A stretch of DNA of 64,000 bases from Microbispora sp. ZYX-F-249 (GTDB taxonomy: Bacteria > Actinomycetota > Actinomycetes > Streptosporangiales > Streptosporangiaceae), in NCBI RefSeq assembly GCF_039649665.1, contig NZ_JBDJAW010000002.1, forward strand, positions 310,001-374,000, read 5' to 3'. The notes under the pieces were generated by a model that searched no databases, had not been told where the DNA came from, and saw only the letters and a program-made list of their open reading frames with translations. Below, in pieces: positions 1-8,322 of this stretch (the stretch's first letter is position 1; each line of letters starts with the position of its first letter). Both the position numbers and the translations under genes were made by a program.

Positions 1-677
1 GGCCCGTCCGCCTCCAGGTGCTCGCTGGCCGGGTGGTGCCGCAGGTCGGCCGTCAGGAAGACGTCCACGCCCGCGGCCCGTGCCGTCCCCAGCAGCGAGT
101 CGCCCGCGCCGCCGCAGACGGCGACCGTGCGCACCGGCCGGTCGAGATCGCCCGCCACCCGCAACGGGCCCGCCGTACGCGGCAGCCCGGAGGCGGCCAG
201 CGCGGCGAACTCCCGCAGCGGCGTCGGGGCGGGCAGGTCGCCGATGCGGCCGAGCCCGCGGCGCGGGTCGTCGGCGGAGGGCTGGACGGGCCGAAGGTCC
301 CCGGTCAGGCCGACGGCCCGCGCGAGCGCGTCGGAGACCCCGGGGTCGGCGACGTCCGCGTTGGTGTGCGCGGCGTAGAGCGCGGCGCCGCCGCGGATGA
401 GCCGGTGCACGACCCGGCCCTTGAAGGTCGTGGCGGCGACGCTCGTGGTGCCGCGCAGGTAGAGCGGGTGGTGGGTGACGACGAGGTCGGCCCCCCAGTC
501 GAGGGCCTCGTCCACGACCACGGCGACCGGGTCGACCGCGAACAGGATCTTCCGTACGGCCTGCTCCGGGTCGCCGCAGACGAGACCCACCGCGTCCCAG
601 GACTCGGCCCACGAGGGGTCGTACAACGCCTCCAGGCGTTCGACCACCTCGGCGAGGGTGCAGGAGATCGATTCCAC
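1..677 (-). CDS. Nif3-like dinuclear metal centre protein (DUF34), partial
   Basis: The frame is open from a GTG at 677 leftward past the window edge, so the C-terminus is missing. About 225 residues are visible. They carry the family's N-terminal metal-site motif THHPLY (His69-His70) and a second conserved block AAHTNAD (His103, Asp107). In known Nif3/YbgI proteins a later His/Glu pair completes a two-metal site; that part lies outside the window. The family forms toroidal hexamers and has often been labelled GTP cyclohydrolase I type 2-like, but its cellular role is unsettled. The gene is divergent from the dipeptidase at 763, with an 85-base gap holding a perfect 12-base palindrome. Family assignment is firm; substrate is unknown. 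Confidence 0.88.
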   Translation of the reverse strand, partial: MESISCTLAEVVERLEALYDPSWAESWDAVGLVCGDPEQAVRKILFAVDPVAVVVDEALDWGADLVVTHHPLYLRGTTSVAATTFKGRVVHRLIRGGAALYAAHTNADVADPGVSDALARAVGLTGDLRPVQPSADDPRRGLGRIGDLPAPTPLREFAALAASGLPRTAGPLRVAGDLDRPVRTVAVCGGAGDSLLGTARAAGVDVFLTADLRHHPASEHLEADG

Positions 678-700
678 CCGCGCACACTACAGCCTGCTGG

Positions 701-712
701 CGGAACGTTCCG
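701..712. promoter_or_regulatory. 12-base perfect palindrome between divergent genes
   Basis: CGGAACGTTCCG is a perfect dyad in the 85-base gap between the Nif3-like gene and the dipeptidase operon. Its position suits an operator controlling one or both transcripts. No regulator gene is adjacent, so the protein that might bind it is unknown. Confidence 0.35.
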
Positions 713-762
713 GGAAGAGTAACGTCCCATTTGACGCCCCGCCGCCAGGAAGGATCCCCAGC

Positions 763-1821
763 GTGCCCGTTGATCAGCAGAGCCTGCACGTCAGCTCCGT
801 GGTCGCCGACACCCACAACGACCTGCTCATGGCCGTCTCCGCCCGGCCGCCCGCGGCATGGGCCTCGTTCTTCCGCGAGCAGTGGCTTCCCCAGCTCGTC
901 GAGGGCGGGGTCGACGTGCAGGTGCTGCCCGTGTTCGTGGAGAGCCAGTTCCGCCCGGAGGGCGCGCTGCGCCAGACCCTGCGGATGATCGAGTGCGCCC
1001 ACGTGCTGGCCGAGGGCAACCCCGACGCCGTGGCGCTGTGCCACGACGGGCAGCAGATCGACGAGGCCCTCGCCCTCGGCAGGATCGCCCTGGTGCTGGC
1101 CCTGGAGAGCATGCCGGGGATCGACGAGAGCGTCGAGCTGATCCCGGCCCTGCACCGCCTCGGGGTCCGCGTCGCCTCGATCGCCCACTGGGGCCGTACG
1201 GCTCTCGCCGACGGCAGCGGCCAGGACGGCACCGGTTCCCGGCTCACCAGCCACGGCGTCGAGGCCCTGCGCGAGATGGAGCGGCTCGGCATGCTCTTCG
1301 ACATCTCGCACCTGGGCGCCACGGGCGTCGCGCACGTGCTGGAGATCGCGACCCGGCCCGTGATCGCGACGCACTCCTCGGCGCGCGCCCTGCGCGACCA
1401 CCACAGGAACCTCACCGACGAGCAGCTCAGGGGCGTCGCCGCGGGCGGCGGCGTCGTCTGCGTGAACTTCCTCGCCGCCTTCCTCACCGAGGACGCCCGC
1501 TCGGCCACGGTCGACCATCTCGTGGACCACATCGAGCACATCGCCGGCGTCGCCGGCATCGACCACGTGGGTCTCGGCCCCGACTTCGTGCGCGAGGTGT
1601 ACGCCGACCTCACCCCGCCGTGCTGCGAGGGCTTCAGCTACTCGGGCATCGACTCGAGGGCCGCCGTCCCCGGCCTGGAGGGCCCGCGCGGCCTGCCGCT
1701 GGTGACCGACGCGCTCCTCAAGCGGGGGTTCGCCGACGAGGAGATCCAGAAGATCCTGGGCGCCAACGTGATGCGCCTGTTCCGCGCCGAGCTGGGCCGC
1801 ACGGCGCGGGAACGGCAGTAG
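763..1821 (+). CDS. Membrane dipeptidase family (peptidase M19)
   Basis: 352 residues from a GTG preceded by AGGAAGGA. The family is a zinc TIM-barrel that hydrolyses dipeptides, including ones with a C-terminal D-residue. The metal-site HxD is DTHND (His18, Asp20), the bridging Glu is in ALESMP (Glu115), and later ligands lie in ISHLG (His183) and ATHSS (His204); GLGPDF gives the conserved late Asp. There is no signal peptide or lipobox, so it should be cytoplasmic, as in many bacterial M19 enzymes. Its stop is two bases before the M20 gene's GTG, so the two are co-transcribed. With the following M20 and GNAT genes the context suggests peptide or D-amino-acid scavenging; the exact substrate is not evident. 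Confidence 0.9.
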   Translation: MPVDQQSLHVSSVVADTHNDLLMAVSARPPAAWASFFREQWLPQLVEGGVDVQVLPVFVESQFRPEGALRQTLRMIECAHVLAEGNPDAVALCHDGQQIDEALALGRIALVLALESMPGIDESVELIPALHRLGVRVASIAHWGRTALADGSGQDGTGSRLTSHGVEALREMERLGMLFDISHLGATGVAHVLEIATRPVIATHSSARALRDHHRNLTDEQLRGVAAGGGVVCVNFLAAFLTEDARSATVDHLVDHIEHIAGVAGIDHVGLGPDFVREVYADLTPPCCEGFSYSGIDSRAAVPGLEGPRGLPLVTDALLKRGFADEEIQKILGANVMRLFRAELGRTARERQ

Positions 1822-1823
1822 CG

Positions 1824-3002
1824 GTGGACCCCGAGGCCATGCTGGCCGACCTCGAGGAGCTGGTGCTCTGCGAGTCGTACTCCACGGACCACGAGGCGGT
1901 GGCGCGCAGCGCCCGCGTCGTGGGGGCGCTGGGCCGCAGGCTGCTCGGCGCCGAGCCGGAGACCCTGGTGATCGACGGGGTCACCCACCTGCGCTGGTCC
2001 TTCGGCGCGCCGCGGGTCCTGCTGCTGGGCCACCACGACACCGTCTGGCCCGTCGGCACGCTGCGCGAGCACCCCTGGTCGGTGCGGGACGGGGTGGCGC
2101 GGGGGCCCGGCGTGTTCGACATGAAGGCCGGTCTCGTGCAGCTCTTCCACGCGGTCGCCTCGCTGCCGTCCCCCGAGGGCCTGACCGTGCTCGTCGTCGG
2201 GGACGAGGAGCTCGGCTCGCCGACCTCCCGCCCGCTGATCGAGTCGATCGCGTCGCGGTGCGCCGCCGCGTTCGTGCTGGAGGCGAGCGCGGACGGCGGC
2301 GCGCTGAAGACGGCCCGCAAGGGCATCTCGCGGTACGAGCTGACCGTGCACGGCCGGGCCGCGCACGCCGGCCTCGAACCCGAGCTGGGGGCCAACGCCG
2401 GCGTCGAGCTGGCCCACCAGGTGCTCGCCATCGCGGGCATCGCGGCCCGGGTCGAGTCGTCCTCCAGGGCGGGGGCCACGTCGGTGACGCCCACCATGCT
2501 GACCGCCGGGACGAGCACCAACACGGTCCCGGCGCGGGGCCGGGTCGCCGTCGACGTACGCGTGCCCGACGGGGCGGCGCAGCGGCGGGTGGACGAGCTG
2601 ATGCGGGCGCTGACCCCGCGCACTCCGGGCGTCCGGCTGGAACTGCGCGGCGGGCCGAACCGCCCGCCCCTCGATCCCGTCGCCTCCGCCGGGCTCTTCG
2701 ACGTCGCCGTACGGCTCGCGCGCGAGCTGGGCATGGCGCCGCTGCGCGGGGCGGCCGTCGGCGGCGGATCGGACGGCAACTTCACCGCCGGCGTCGGCTG
2801 CCCGACGCTCGACGGCCTGGGCGCGGTGGGCGGCGGCGCGCACGCCGCCGGGGAGCACGTCGTGGTCGCCGAGATGCCGGTCCGCGCCCGCCTGGTCGCG
2901 GCACTGGCGGCGTACGTGCTGTCGGGCGGGCCGATCGGCCCCGGCGACGACGCGGACCGCGCGGCGCGGGACACGAGGCGGACCGCCCGGGGGACCGCGT
3001 GA
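1824..3002 (+). CDS. M20 family metallopeptidase (carboxypeptidase G2/ArgE type)
   Basis: 392 residues from a GTG two bases after the dipeptidase stop; an in-frame ATG at 1839 is an alternative. Visible M20 landmarks are GHHDTVWP (metal His70, Asp72), FDMKAG (bridging Asp99), GDEELGS (catalytic and metal Glu128-Glu129), the dimerisation-domain start GRAAHAG, and a late GGGAHAAGE block with the last metal His. Members cleave N-acyl, N-succinyl or glutamyl amide bonds of amino acids with two zinc ions. The stop overlaps a possible GTG of the next gene, giving a three-gene operon. In a Geobacillus D-amino-acid pathway an M20 enzyme removes the succinyl group from N-succinyl-L-amino acids; that role here is inference. 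Confidence 0.88.
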   Translation: MDPEAMLADLEELVLCESYSTDHEAVARSARVVGALGRRLLGAEPETLVIDGVTHLRWSFGAPRVLLLGHHDTVWPVGTLREHPWSVRDGVARGPGVFDMKAGLVQLFHAVASLPSPEGLTVLVVGDEELGSPTSRPLIESIASRCAAAFVLEASADGGALKTARKGISRYELTVHGRAAHAGLEPELGANAGVELAHQVLAIAGIAARVESSSRAGATSVTPTMLTAGTSTNTVPARGRVAVDVRVPDGAAQRRVDELMRALTPRTPGVRLELRGGPNRPPLDPVASAGLFDVAVRLARELGMAPLRGAAVGGGSDGNFTAGVGCPTLDGLGAVGGGAHAAGEHVVVAEMPVRARLVAALAAYVLSGGPIGPGDDADRAARDTRRTARGTA

Positions 3003-3016
3003 ACCCGGAGGAGCAC

Positions 3017-3883
3017 GTGAACCGTGAGGACCGCGCGGGCGCCGGGGACCCGGGGGACCCCGTGGTCGCCCGCGATCAGGCGGCCGCGGCCGCCGCGGGG
3101 CGCGGCCTGCGGATCGCCGAGCTGCACACGATCGCCGAGTTCGCGCGGGTGGTCCGGCTGTTCGACGGCATCTGGCGCCCGGAGCCGTGGAACCCGCCGG
3201 TCACGGCGGAGCTGATGCGGGCGCTGACCCACGCGGGCGGATACGTGGCCGGGGCGTTCGACGGCGCGGAACTCGTCGGCGCCGGGGTCGCCTTCCTCGC
3301 GGCGCCCGCGGGGCGGGCGCTGCACTCGCACGTGACCGGGGCCGTGCGGCCCGGCGCCGGATTCGCGCTCAAACTGCACCAGCGGGCCTGGGCCCTGGAG
3401 CGCGGCCTGAGCCGGATCACCTGGACCTTCGATCCCCTGGTGCGCCGCAACGCCCACTTCAACCTGGCCAAGCTCGCCGCCCTGCCGGAGGAGTACCTGC
3501 CCGACTTCTACGGGCAGATGGGCGACGCGGTCAACGCCGGCGACGAGTCCGACCGCGTCCTCGCCGTGTGGCGGCTGGACGACCCGCGGGTGGCCCGGGC
3601 GTGCGACGGCCTGCCGTACCGGCCCGCCGGGGCGGACGGCGCGGTGGCCGCGCTCGCCGAGCGGGACGGGCGGCCGGTGGCCCTGGACACCGGCGCACCG
3701 GAGGTGCTCGTCGCCGTGCCCGCGGACGTGGAGTCCCTGCGCCGCGCCGCCCCCGAGACGGCCAAGGCGTGGCGGCACGCCGTACGCGACGTGCTGGGCG
3801 GGCTGATGGCGGAGGGCCGTCCGGTGACGGGCTTCGCCGGCGGTTGCTACGTCGTCGGACGGCGCTCCCCCACGGCGGGGTGA
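3017..3883 (+). CDS. GNAT-like acyltransferase, COG3375 type
   Basis: 288 residues. The GTG at 3017 is chosen because GGAGG lies five bases upstream; an in-frame GTG at 2999 overlaps the preceding stop. The protein resembles the COG3375 branch of the GNAT superfamily: the stretch WTFDPLVRRNAHFNL, a following YLPDFYG and NAGDESDR are typical of that group. Relatives sit beside N-acylamino-acid racemase genes and M20 hydrolases, and one has been described as an N-succinyltransferase acting on D-amino acids. The racemase gene is not in this window. The C-terminal 80 residues are variable. It is the last gene of the dipeptidase-M20-GNAT operon. Confidence 0.78.
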   Translation: MNREDRAGAGDPGDPVVARDQAAAAAAGRGLRIAELHTIAEFARVVRLFDGIWRPEPWNPPVTAELMRALTHAGGYVAGAFDGAELVGAGVAFLAAPAGRALHSHVTGAVRPGAGFALKLHQRAWALERGLSRITWTFDPLVRRNAHFNLAKLAALPEEYLPDFYGQMGDAVNAGDESDRVLAVWRLDDPRVARACDGLPYRPAGADGAVAALAERDGRPVALDTGAPEVLVAVPADVESLRRAAPETAKAWRHAVRDVLGGLMAEGRPVTGFAGGCYVVGRRSPTAG

Positions 3884-3890
3884 GCCGGGC

Positions 3891-3936
3891 GGACCGGGCA
3901 GGGACCGGGGCAGGGACCGGGGCAGGGACCGGGCAG
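3891..3936. repeat. Four tandem 11-12 base repeats
   Basis: Four head-to-tail copies of GGACCGGG(G)CAG follow the GNAT stop, then a degenerate GGAACGG. It is a simple GC-rich minisatellite in the 185-base gap before the histidine kinase. No spacer structure, so not CRISPR. Confidence 0.75.
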
Positions 3937-4042
3937 GGAACGGACAGCGACGTCCCCGGCGACTGCGGCGATCACCGGCAGAGGTAACGTGCCAGATGAG
4001 CCGGGTGGGGAGACCCGGCGACGGGCCACGAGTCCTTATTGA

Positions 4043-4072
4043 TCATCTGATTACCGGGGGGGAATCAGATGA
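4043..4072 (+). promoter_or_regulatory. Hairpin enclosing the RBS and start codon of the histidine kinase
   Basis: TCATCTGATT (4043-4052) is perfectly complementary to AATCAGATGA (4063-4072). The ten-base loop holds the G-rich Shine-Dalgarno run and the 3' arm contains the ATG at 4069-4071. In RNA this would hide the start codon and expose the ribosome site; in DNA it could be an operator. Either way it suggests controlled expression of the downstream kinase. Confidence 0.5.
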
Positions 4073-5418
4073 GCGGGTGGCGGGGATCCCCGGTGCGGAT
4101 CCGCCTGACGGTGCTGGGGAGCGCGGTGATGGCGCTCCTGTGCGCCGTCGCCGTGCTGCTCGTCCTCGTCGTCCTGCACGGCACCGCCGAGCAGTACAAG
4201 ACCGACGAGATCACCACCACCGCCGTACGCCTCGCCTACCAGGCCAAGCGCGACCGCCTGCCTCCGGTGCTCCTGGACCAGGACCTGGCCGGGGTGCAGG
4301 TGATCGACCACAGCGGCCGGATCGTCTCGGTCAGCGACAGCCTCGTGGGGCGCCCGCGCATAGCCGCGTTCCGGCCGGAGCTGACGAGCCCGGAGACGAG
4401 CAAGCAGCTCTGCGACTCCCCCGCGTTCCCGGGCCGGTGCCTGGACGTCGTCGCCTTCCGCTTCCACAACACCGGCGGCCTGTGGACGATCTACGCGGCC
4501 GACGACCCCGTGCCGTGGTATGTCAGCGGCCCGCTGCTGGCGGCGCTCCTCGGCGGCTCGCTCCTGCTGGTCGCGGTGACCGCGCTCGGCACCTACCAGA
4601 CCGTGCGCAGGGCGCTCGGCCCGGTCGAGGCGATCACGAGCAAGCTGGCCAGGATCACCGCCACCGACCTCAGCCAGCGCGTGCCGGTGCCGAAGCACCA
4701 CGACGAGATACGGCGGCTCGCCGAGACCGCCAACCAGACCCTGGACCGGGCGGAGACGGCCGTCGAGCGGCAGCGCCGCTTCGCCGCCGACGCCTCCCAC
4801 GACCTGCGCAGCCCGCTGACCGCGATGCGCACGGAGATCGAGGAGGCGCTGCTGCACAGCGAGGACGCCGACTGGCCCGCCACCGGGCGCGCCCTGCTGG
4901 GCAGCTGCGACCGCCTGCAGGCGCTCGTGACCGACCTGCTCCAGCTCGCCCGGCTCGACTCCGGCGCCTCTCCCCGGCGTGAGCCCGCCGACCTCGGCGG
5001 CCTCACCGCCCGTGAGCTCGACCGCAGACCGCGCAAGGTGGAGCTGGTGCGGCACCTGGCGCCCGGCGTCGTCGTGGTCGGCAACCGGATGGCGCTGGCC
5101 CGCCTGCTCAACAACCTCCTCGACAACGGCGAGCGGCACGCGGACTCCACGCTCACGGTGACCGTGCGCCGCGAGGACGGCAAGGGCGTGCTGGAGGTGC
5201 TCGACGACGGCGCGGGGATCCCGCCGGACAAGCGGGAGCTGGTCTTCCAGCGCTTCACCCGGCTCGACGCCGCCCAGTCGAAGGACGCCGGAGGCACCGG
5301 GCTCGGCCTGTCCATCGCCCGCCAGATCGCCCAGGCGCACGGGGGGACGCTCACGATCGAGGACAGCGACCGGGGCGCCCGTTTCGTGCTGCGGCTCCCG
5401 CTCGCGCCCGCCCGTTGA
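4069..5418 (+). CDS. Sensor histidine kinase, HAMP-HisKA-HATPase, orphan
   Basis: 449 residues, ATG after a run of seven G. Transmembrane segments at about 14-37 and 153-177 flank a roughly 115-residue extracytoplasmic sensor region. A HAMP-like linker (about 178-232) leads to the phospho-acceptor H-box ASHDLRSP (His244), N-box LNNLLDNGERHA (about 347-358), G1 DDGAGIP, F-box FQRFTRLD and G2 GGTGLGLS. All catalytic boxes look intact. No response regulator adjoins it, so it is an orphan kinase within this window. The sensor region contains two Cys (about 115 and 124) that could form a disulfide. Translation may be controlled by the hairpin over its start. Confidence 0.9.
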   Translation: MSGWRGSPVRIRLTVLGSAVMALLCAVAVLLVLVVLHGTAEQYKTDEITTTAVRLAYQAKRDRLPPVLLDQDLAGVQVIDHSGRIVSVSDSLVGRPRIAAFRPELTSPETSKQLCDSPAFPGRCLDVVAFRFHNTGGLWTIYAADDPVPWYVSGPLLAALLGGSLLLVAVTALGTYQTVRRALGPVEAITSKLARITATDLSQRVPVPKHHDEIRRLAETANQTLDRAETAVERQRRFAADASHDLRSPLTAMRTEIEEALLHSEDADWPATGRALLGSCDRLQALVTDLLQLARLDSGASPRREPADLGGLTARELDRRPRKVELVRHLAPGVVVVGNRMALARLLNNLLDNGERHADSTLTVTVRREDGKGVLEVLDDGAGIPPDKRELVFQRFTRLDAAQSKDAGGTGLGLSIARQIAQAHGGTLTIEDSDRGARFVLRLPLAPAR

Positions 5419-5463
5419 AACGCGCACGCCCGTGGCAACGCGCCCGCCCGCGGAAACGCCGCC

Positions 5464-7119
5464 CTACTCCTCCTCCGGCACGACGATCACGGTGGGCACC
5501 GGAACGCGCAGGGCCTCGGCGACCGCCTCCTCCAGCTCCCCCGGCGTCTTCACGGCGCGGCCCCGCGCGCCGTACGCGGCGGCGAGGGCGGGGAAGTCGG
5601 GCGCGTGCAGGTCCACGGCGACCGGCCGCATGCCCCGCTCCCGCATCTCCTCGCGGATCTCCCCGAAGCCGCCGTTGGCGGACACGACGACCGGCAGGCT
5701 CAGCTCCAGCTGCACCGCCGTGGCCAGCTCCTGCAGGCTGAACTGGAAGGCGCCGTCGCCGGCCAGCGCCACCACGGGGAGGTCGGGCCGTCCGAGCTTG
5801 GCGCCGATGGCGGCCGGCAGCGCGAAGCCCAGCGTGCCGAACCCGGTGGGGAACAGGAACCGCCCGGGCGGGTCCATCGGCATGCCGACGAGCGCCCCGT
5901 GGTAGACGACCATCGAGTTGTCGCCCACCACGACCGTCTCCGGCGGCAGGGCCCGGCGCAATGCCGCGAGCTGACCGGACCATCTGCGGGTGAGCTCCTC
6001 GAGCTCCGCCGCGTGGCCCGTGCCGGGGTCCCGCTCCCGGCGCGGCCTCGGCACGACGCCCTGCCGGTCGAGCCGCTCGGCCAGCCCGCGCATGGCGAGC
6101 TCCGCGTCCGCGACGATCGCCACGTCGGCCACGTGGTCGCCGTGCATCTGCCCGGGGTCGATGTCGATCCGCACGAGGCGGCCGGACAGGGCGAAGGCGT
6201 CGTCCCACAGGTCGGCCGGGCCCAGCTCGGTGCCGACGGCCAGCACGACGTCGCACGCGGCGAGCCACCGGCGGACGGCCTTCAGATGCAGCGTGGCGCC
6301 GAGCACCAGCGGGTGGCTCTCCGGCACCGCGCCCTTGCCGTTGACCGTGGTCACGACCCTCGCGCCGAGCCGTTCCGCCAGGCGCATCGCCAGACTCCCC
6401 ACCGGCGGCGCCTCGCCGGCCGGGCTCCGCCGGCCCGGGCACTGCGCGCCGCCGCCGAGCACGAGACCCGGACGGCGCGCCGCCCGCAGCAGCCCGGCGG
6501 CCGCGTCGAGGGCGCCCGGATCGGGCTCGCGGCGCGTGATCAGGTACGGCGGGACGATCTTGACCTGTCCCTCCAGATCGAGCAGATCGAAGGGGATCTC
6601 GACGTGGACCGGGCGGGGGCGGCCCTCGGCGAAGCGCCCGAAGGCGCGGGCGACGGCGGCGGGGATCTCCCGCACGGTCGTCACGCGGTGGCTCCAGGCG
6701 CACAGCGCGTCGATCGCGCGCGACTGATCCCTGCTCTCGTGCAGGTAGCCGCGGCCGTCGCGGGGATGGCCGGTCGGGACGCCCGGGGAGACGAGCAGGA
6801 TCGGCGAGGAGTCGGAGTACGCCTGGCCGAGGGCCGTGGCCGCGTTGACCACGCCGGGGCCGGTGGTGGTGACGACGACGCCCGGCCTGCCGGTCACCCT
6901 GGCGTACCCGTCGGCGGCGTATCCCGCGCCCTGCTCGTGCCGCGGCGTCACGCACCGCACGCCCGCGCGGTCGAGCTCCTCGTAGATCGCGAGGTTGTGG
7001 GTGCCCGGAATGCCGAAAATCGTGTCGACGCCGTGCAGCCGCAGCGCCTCGACCAGGGCGCGCGCCCCCGTGGGCGTCGTGATCGTCCCCGCCGGGGGGA
7101 TCGGGTCATGGCCGTCCAC
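5464..7119 (-). CDS. ThDP-dependent 2-oxoacid decarboxylase/acetolactate synthase-like enzyme
   Basis: 551 residues from a GTG with GGGAAGTG just upstream. The N-terminal PYR domain has FGIPGTHN and the activating Glu in TPRHEQGAGYAADGYAR; the C-terminal PP domain carries the ThDP/Mg motif GDGAFQFS followed by SANGG. The architecture is that of acetolactate synthase, benzoylformate decarboxylase and 5-guanidino-2-oxopentanoate decarboxylase (AruI); the YLHESRDQ loop region recalls the AruI-like group, but the substrate cannot be fixed from sequence. It lies 104 bases downstream of a D-2-hydroxyacid dehydrogenase on the same strand, so the two may act on a shared 2-oxoacid. The gap contains a hairpin that may separate the transcripts. 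Confidence 0.85.
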   Translation of the reverse strand: MDGHDPIPPAGTITTPTGARALVEALRLHGVDTIFGIPGTHNLAIYEELDRAGVRCVTPRHEQGAGYAADGYARVTGRPGVVVTTTGPGVVNAATALGQAYSDSSPILLVSPGVPTGHPRDGRGYLHESRDQSRAIDALCAWSHRVTTVREIPAAVARAFGRFAEGRPRPVHVEIPFDLLDLEGQVKIVPPYLITRREPDPGALDAAAGLLRAARRPGLVLGGGAQCPGRRSPAGEAPPVGSLAMRLAERLGARVVTTVNGKGAVPESHPLVLGATLHLKAVRRWLAACDVVLAVGTELGPADLWDDAFALSGRLVRIDIDPGQMHGDHVADVAIVADAELAMRGLAERLDRQGVVPRPRRERDPGTGHAAELEELTRRWSGQLAALRRALPPETVVVGDNSMVVYHGALVGMPMDPPGRFLFPTGFGTLGFALPAAIGAKLGRPDLPVVALAGDGAFQFSLQELATAVQLELSLPVVVSANGGFGEIREEMRERGMRPVAVDLHAPDFPALAAAYGARGRAVKTPGELEEAVAEALRVPVPTVIVVPEEE

Positions 7120-7142
7120 GTATCACTTCCCGGAAGAGCGGA

Positions 7143-7176
7143 GGGGTTTGTCTTGGGTTTCCCAAACGGTTTCCCC
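7143..7176. terminator. Nested hairpin in the gap between dehydrogenase and ThDP enzyme
   Basis: TTGGG-TTT-CCCAA forms an inner stem (7153-7165) inside GTTTG/CAAAC and an outer GGGG/CCCC pair. On the + strand it is followed by TTTT, but the genes on both sides run leftward, and on that strand no U-run follows. It may attenuate or process the minus-strand transcript. Confidence 0.3.
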
Positions 7177-7223
7177 TTTTCGCGCGCCGCCCTACCGTTC
7201 CGCGTGCCGGATTTTTCCTCCGG

Positions 7224-8288
7224 TCATCGGAAACGCGGCCGGGGACGCGTTCCCACCTCGTGTTCGTCCGATCCGTACGTCAGCACATTCCCGATGGACT
7301 TCACGGCCTGGCGCACCATCCGGTGCATCGCCTCGGCGGTGTGGGAGGCGATGTGGCCGGTGATCAGAAGGCGGTCGGGAAAATCGCGCCGCAATTCGAT
7401 GGCCTCCTCACATTCGGCGTCGTAGAAGCCGTCGAAGACCGCCATGCCGACGCGGCCCTTCTCCAGGCCGGCGTACAGCGCGCCGGGGCTGACGATGGCC
7501 GGGCGGGCGGTGTTGACGAGGATCGCGCCCTCCGGCATCCGGCCGATCACGGTCGAGTCGACCATCGACCTGGTCTCGCCGGTCTCCGGCACCATGACCA
7601 CGAGGATGTCGCTGGCCGCGGCCAGGTCGAGCAGGGGCAGGTAGGAAATGCCGAGGTCGCTCTCGACGTCGGGCCTGCGGGTGCGGCTGAAGTAGGACAC
7701 GCGGACGCCGAAGCCCCGGCGCAGGATCTCCGCGATCCGCCGGCCGTTCGCGCCCATCCCGATGATGCCGACGCTGCGGGCGGCGAGCTCGTGCGGAAGC
7801 TCTTCGGAGCCGTGCCAGCCGGGGACCCGGTCGCCCAGGTGCCGGGGAATGCCCAGGTTGGCGTTGACGATCTGCGCGACCGTGAACGTCGCGACCGCGT
7901 CGGTCGCCGCCCCCGGCGTGTTCGTGACGGCGATGCCCAGCCGGTCGGCCGCCGCGACGTCGACGAAGTTCTCGTAGCCCACCCCGAGGAAGGCCACGAC
8001 CCTCAGCGTCTCGCGCGCCTCGCGCAGCGCCGGCGCCGTCGCCCGCTCCTCGCCGCCGTGCAGGTAGGCGACCGCCCCCACCAGCTCACGCGCCAGCTGG
8101 TCCTCGGTCAGCGGCGACGCGGGCCGCCGTACCGTGAGTCCCTGCCGGGCGAGCGGCTCCAGCAGCGCCGTGTCGATGCCCGCCCCCGTGACCAGGACCG
8201 TCCCGCCTTCGCACTCCGCTCCGGCCACCGGCCGCGGCCGCGCGGGACGACAGTCCGATATATCCCTTGAAGCCACGGTTTGGGACAT
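7224..8288 (-). CDS. D-2-hydroxyacid dehydrogenase (phosphoglycerate dehydrogenase-like)
   Basis: 354 residues from an ATG with GAGAG upstream. The Rossmann fingerprint is GMGANG (177-182). The catalytic triad positions are present as Arg262 in VNTARP, a Glu in DAECEE (about 292-295) and His312 in ITGHIASHT. The length and layout fit NAD-dependent D-isomer-specific dehydrogenases. The first 25 residues are unusual and encoded by more AT-rich DNA that overlaps a repeat of TTGGGACAT, so a later GTG start (around residue 21) is possible. Probable partner of the ThDP enzyme downstream; substrate not determinable. Confidence 0.87.
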   Translation of the reverse strand: MSQTVASRDISDCRPARPRPVAGAECEGGTVLVTGAGIDTALLEPLARQGLTVRRPASPLTEDQLARELVGAVAYLHGGEERATAPALREARETLRVVAFLGVGYENFVDVAAADRLGIAVTNTPGAATDAVATFTVAQIVNANLGIPRHLGDRVPGWHGSEELPHELAARSVGIIGMGANGRRIAEILRRGFGVRVSYFSRTRRPDVESDLGISYLPLLDLAAASDILVVMVPETGETRSMVDSTVIGRMPEGAILVNTARPAIVSPGALYAGLEKGRVGMAVFDGFYDAECEEAIELRRDFPDRLLITGHIASHTAEAMHRMVRQAVKSIGNVLTYGSDEHEVGTRPRPRFR

Positions 8289-8322
8289 TTCAATTATCTC
8301 TCAGACTTGGGACATATATGTC
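8257..8322. promoter_or_regulatory. Cluster of GGGAYAT elements with a perfect palindrome
   Basis: GACATATATGTC (8311-8322) is a perfect 12-base palindrome. The flanking TTGGGACAT (8308-8316) recurs at 8280-8288, exactly over the dehydrogenase start, and a reverse-oriented near copy, AAGGGATATAT, lies at about 8259-8269. Three related elements in 66 bases between divergent genes look like a multi-site operator. The binding protein is unknown. Confidence 0.5.

Noticed and set aside
3891..3936. GC-rich tandem repeats as a CRISPR or replication origin
   Set aside because: No spacers and no DnaA-like boxes; simple minisatellite.
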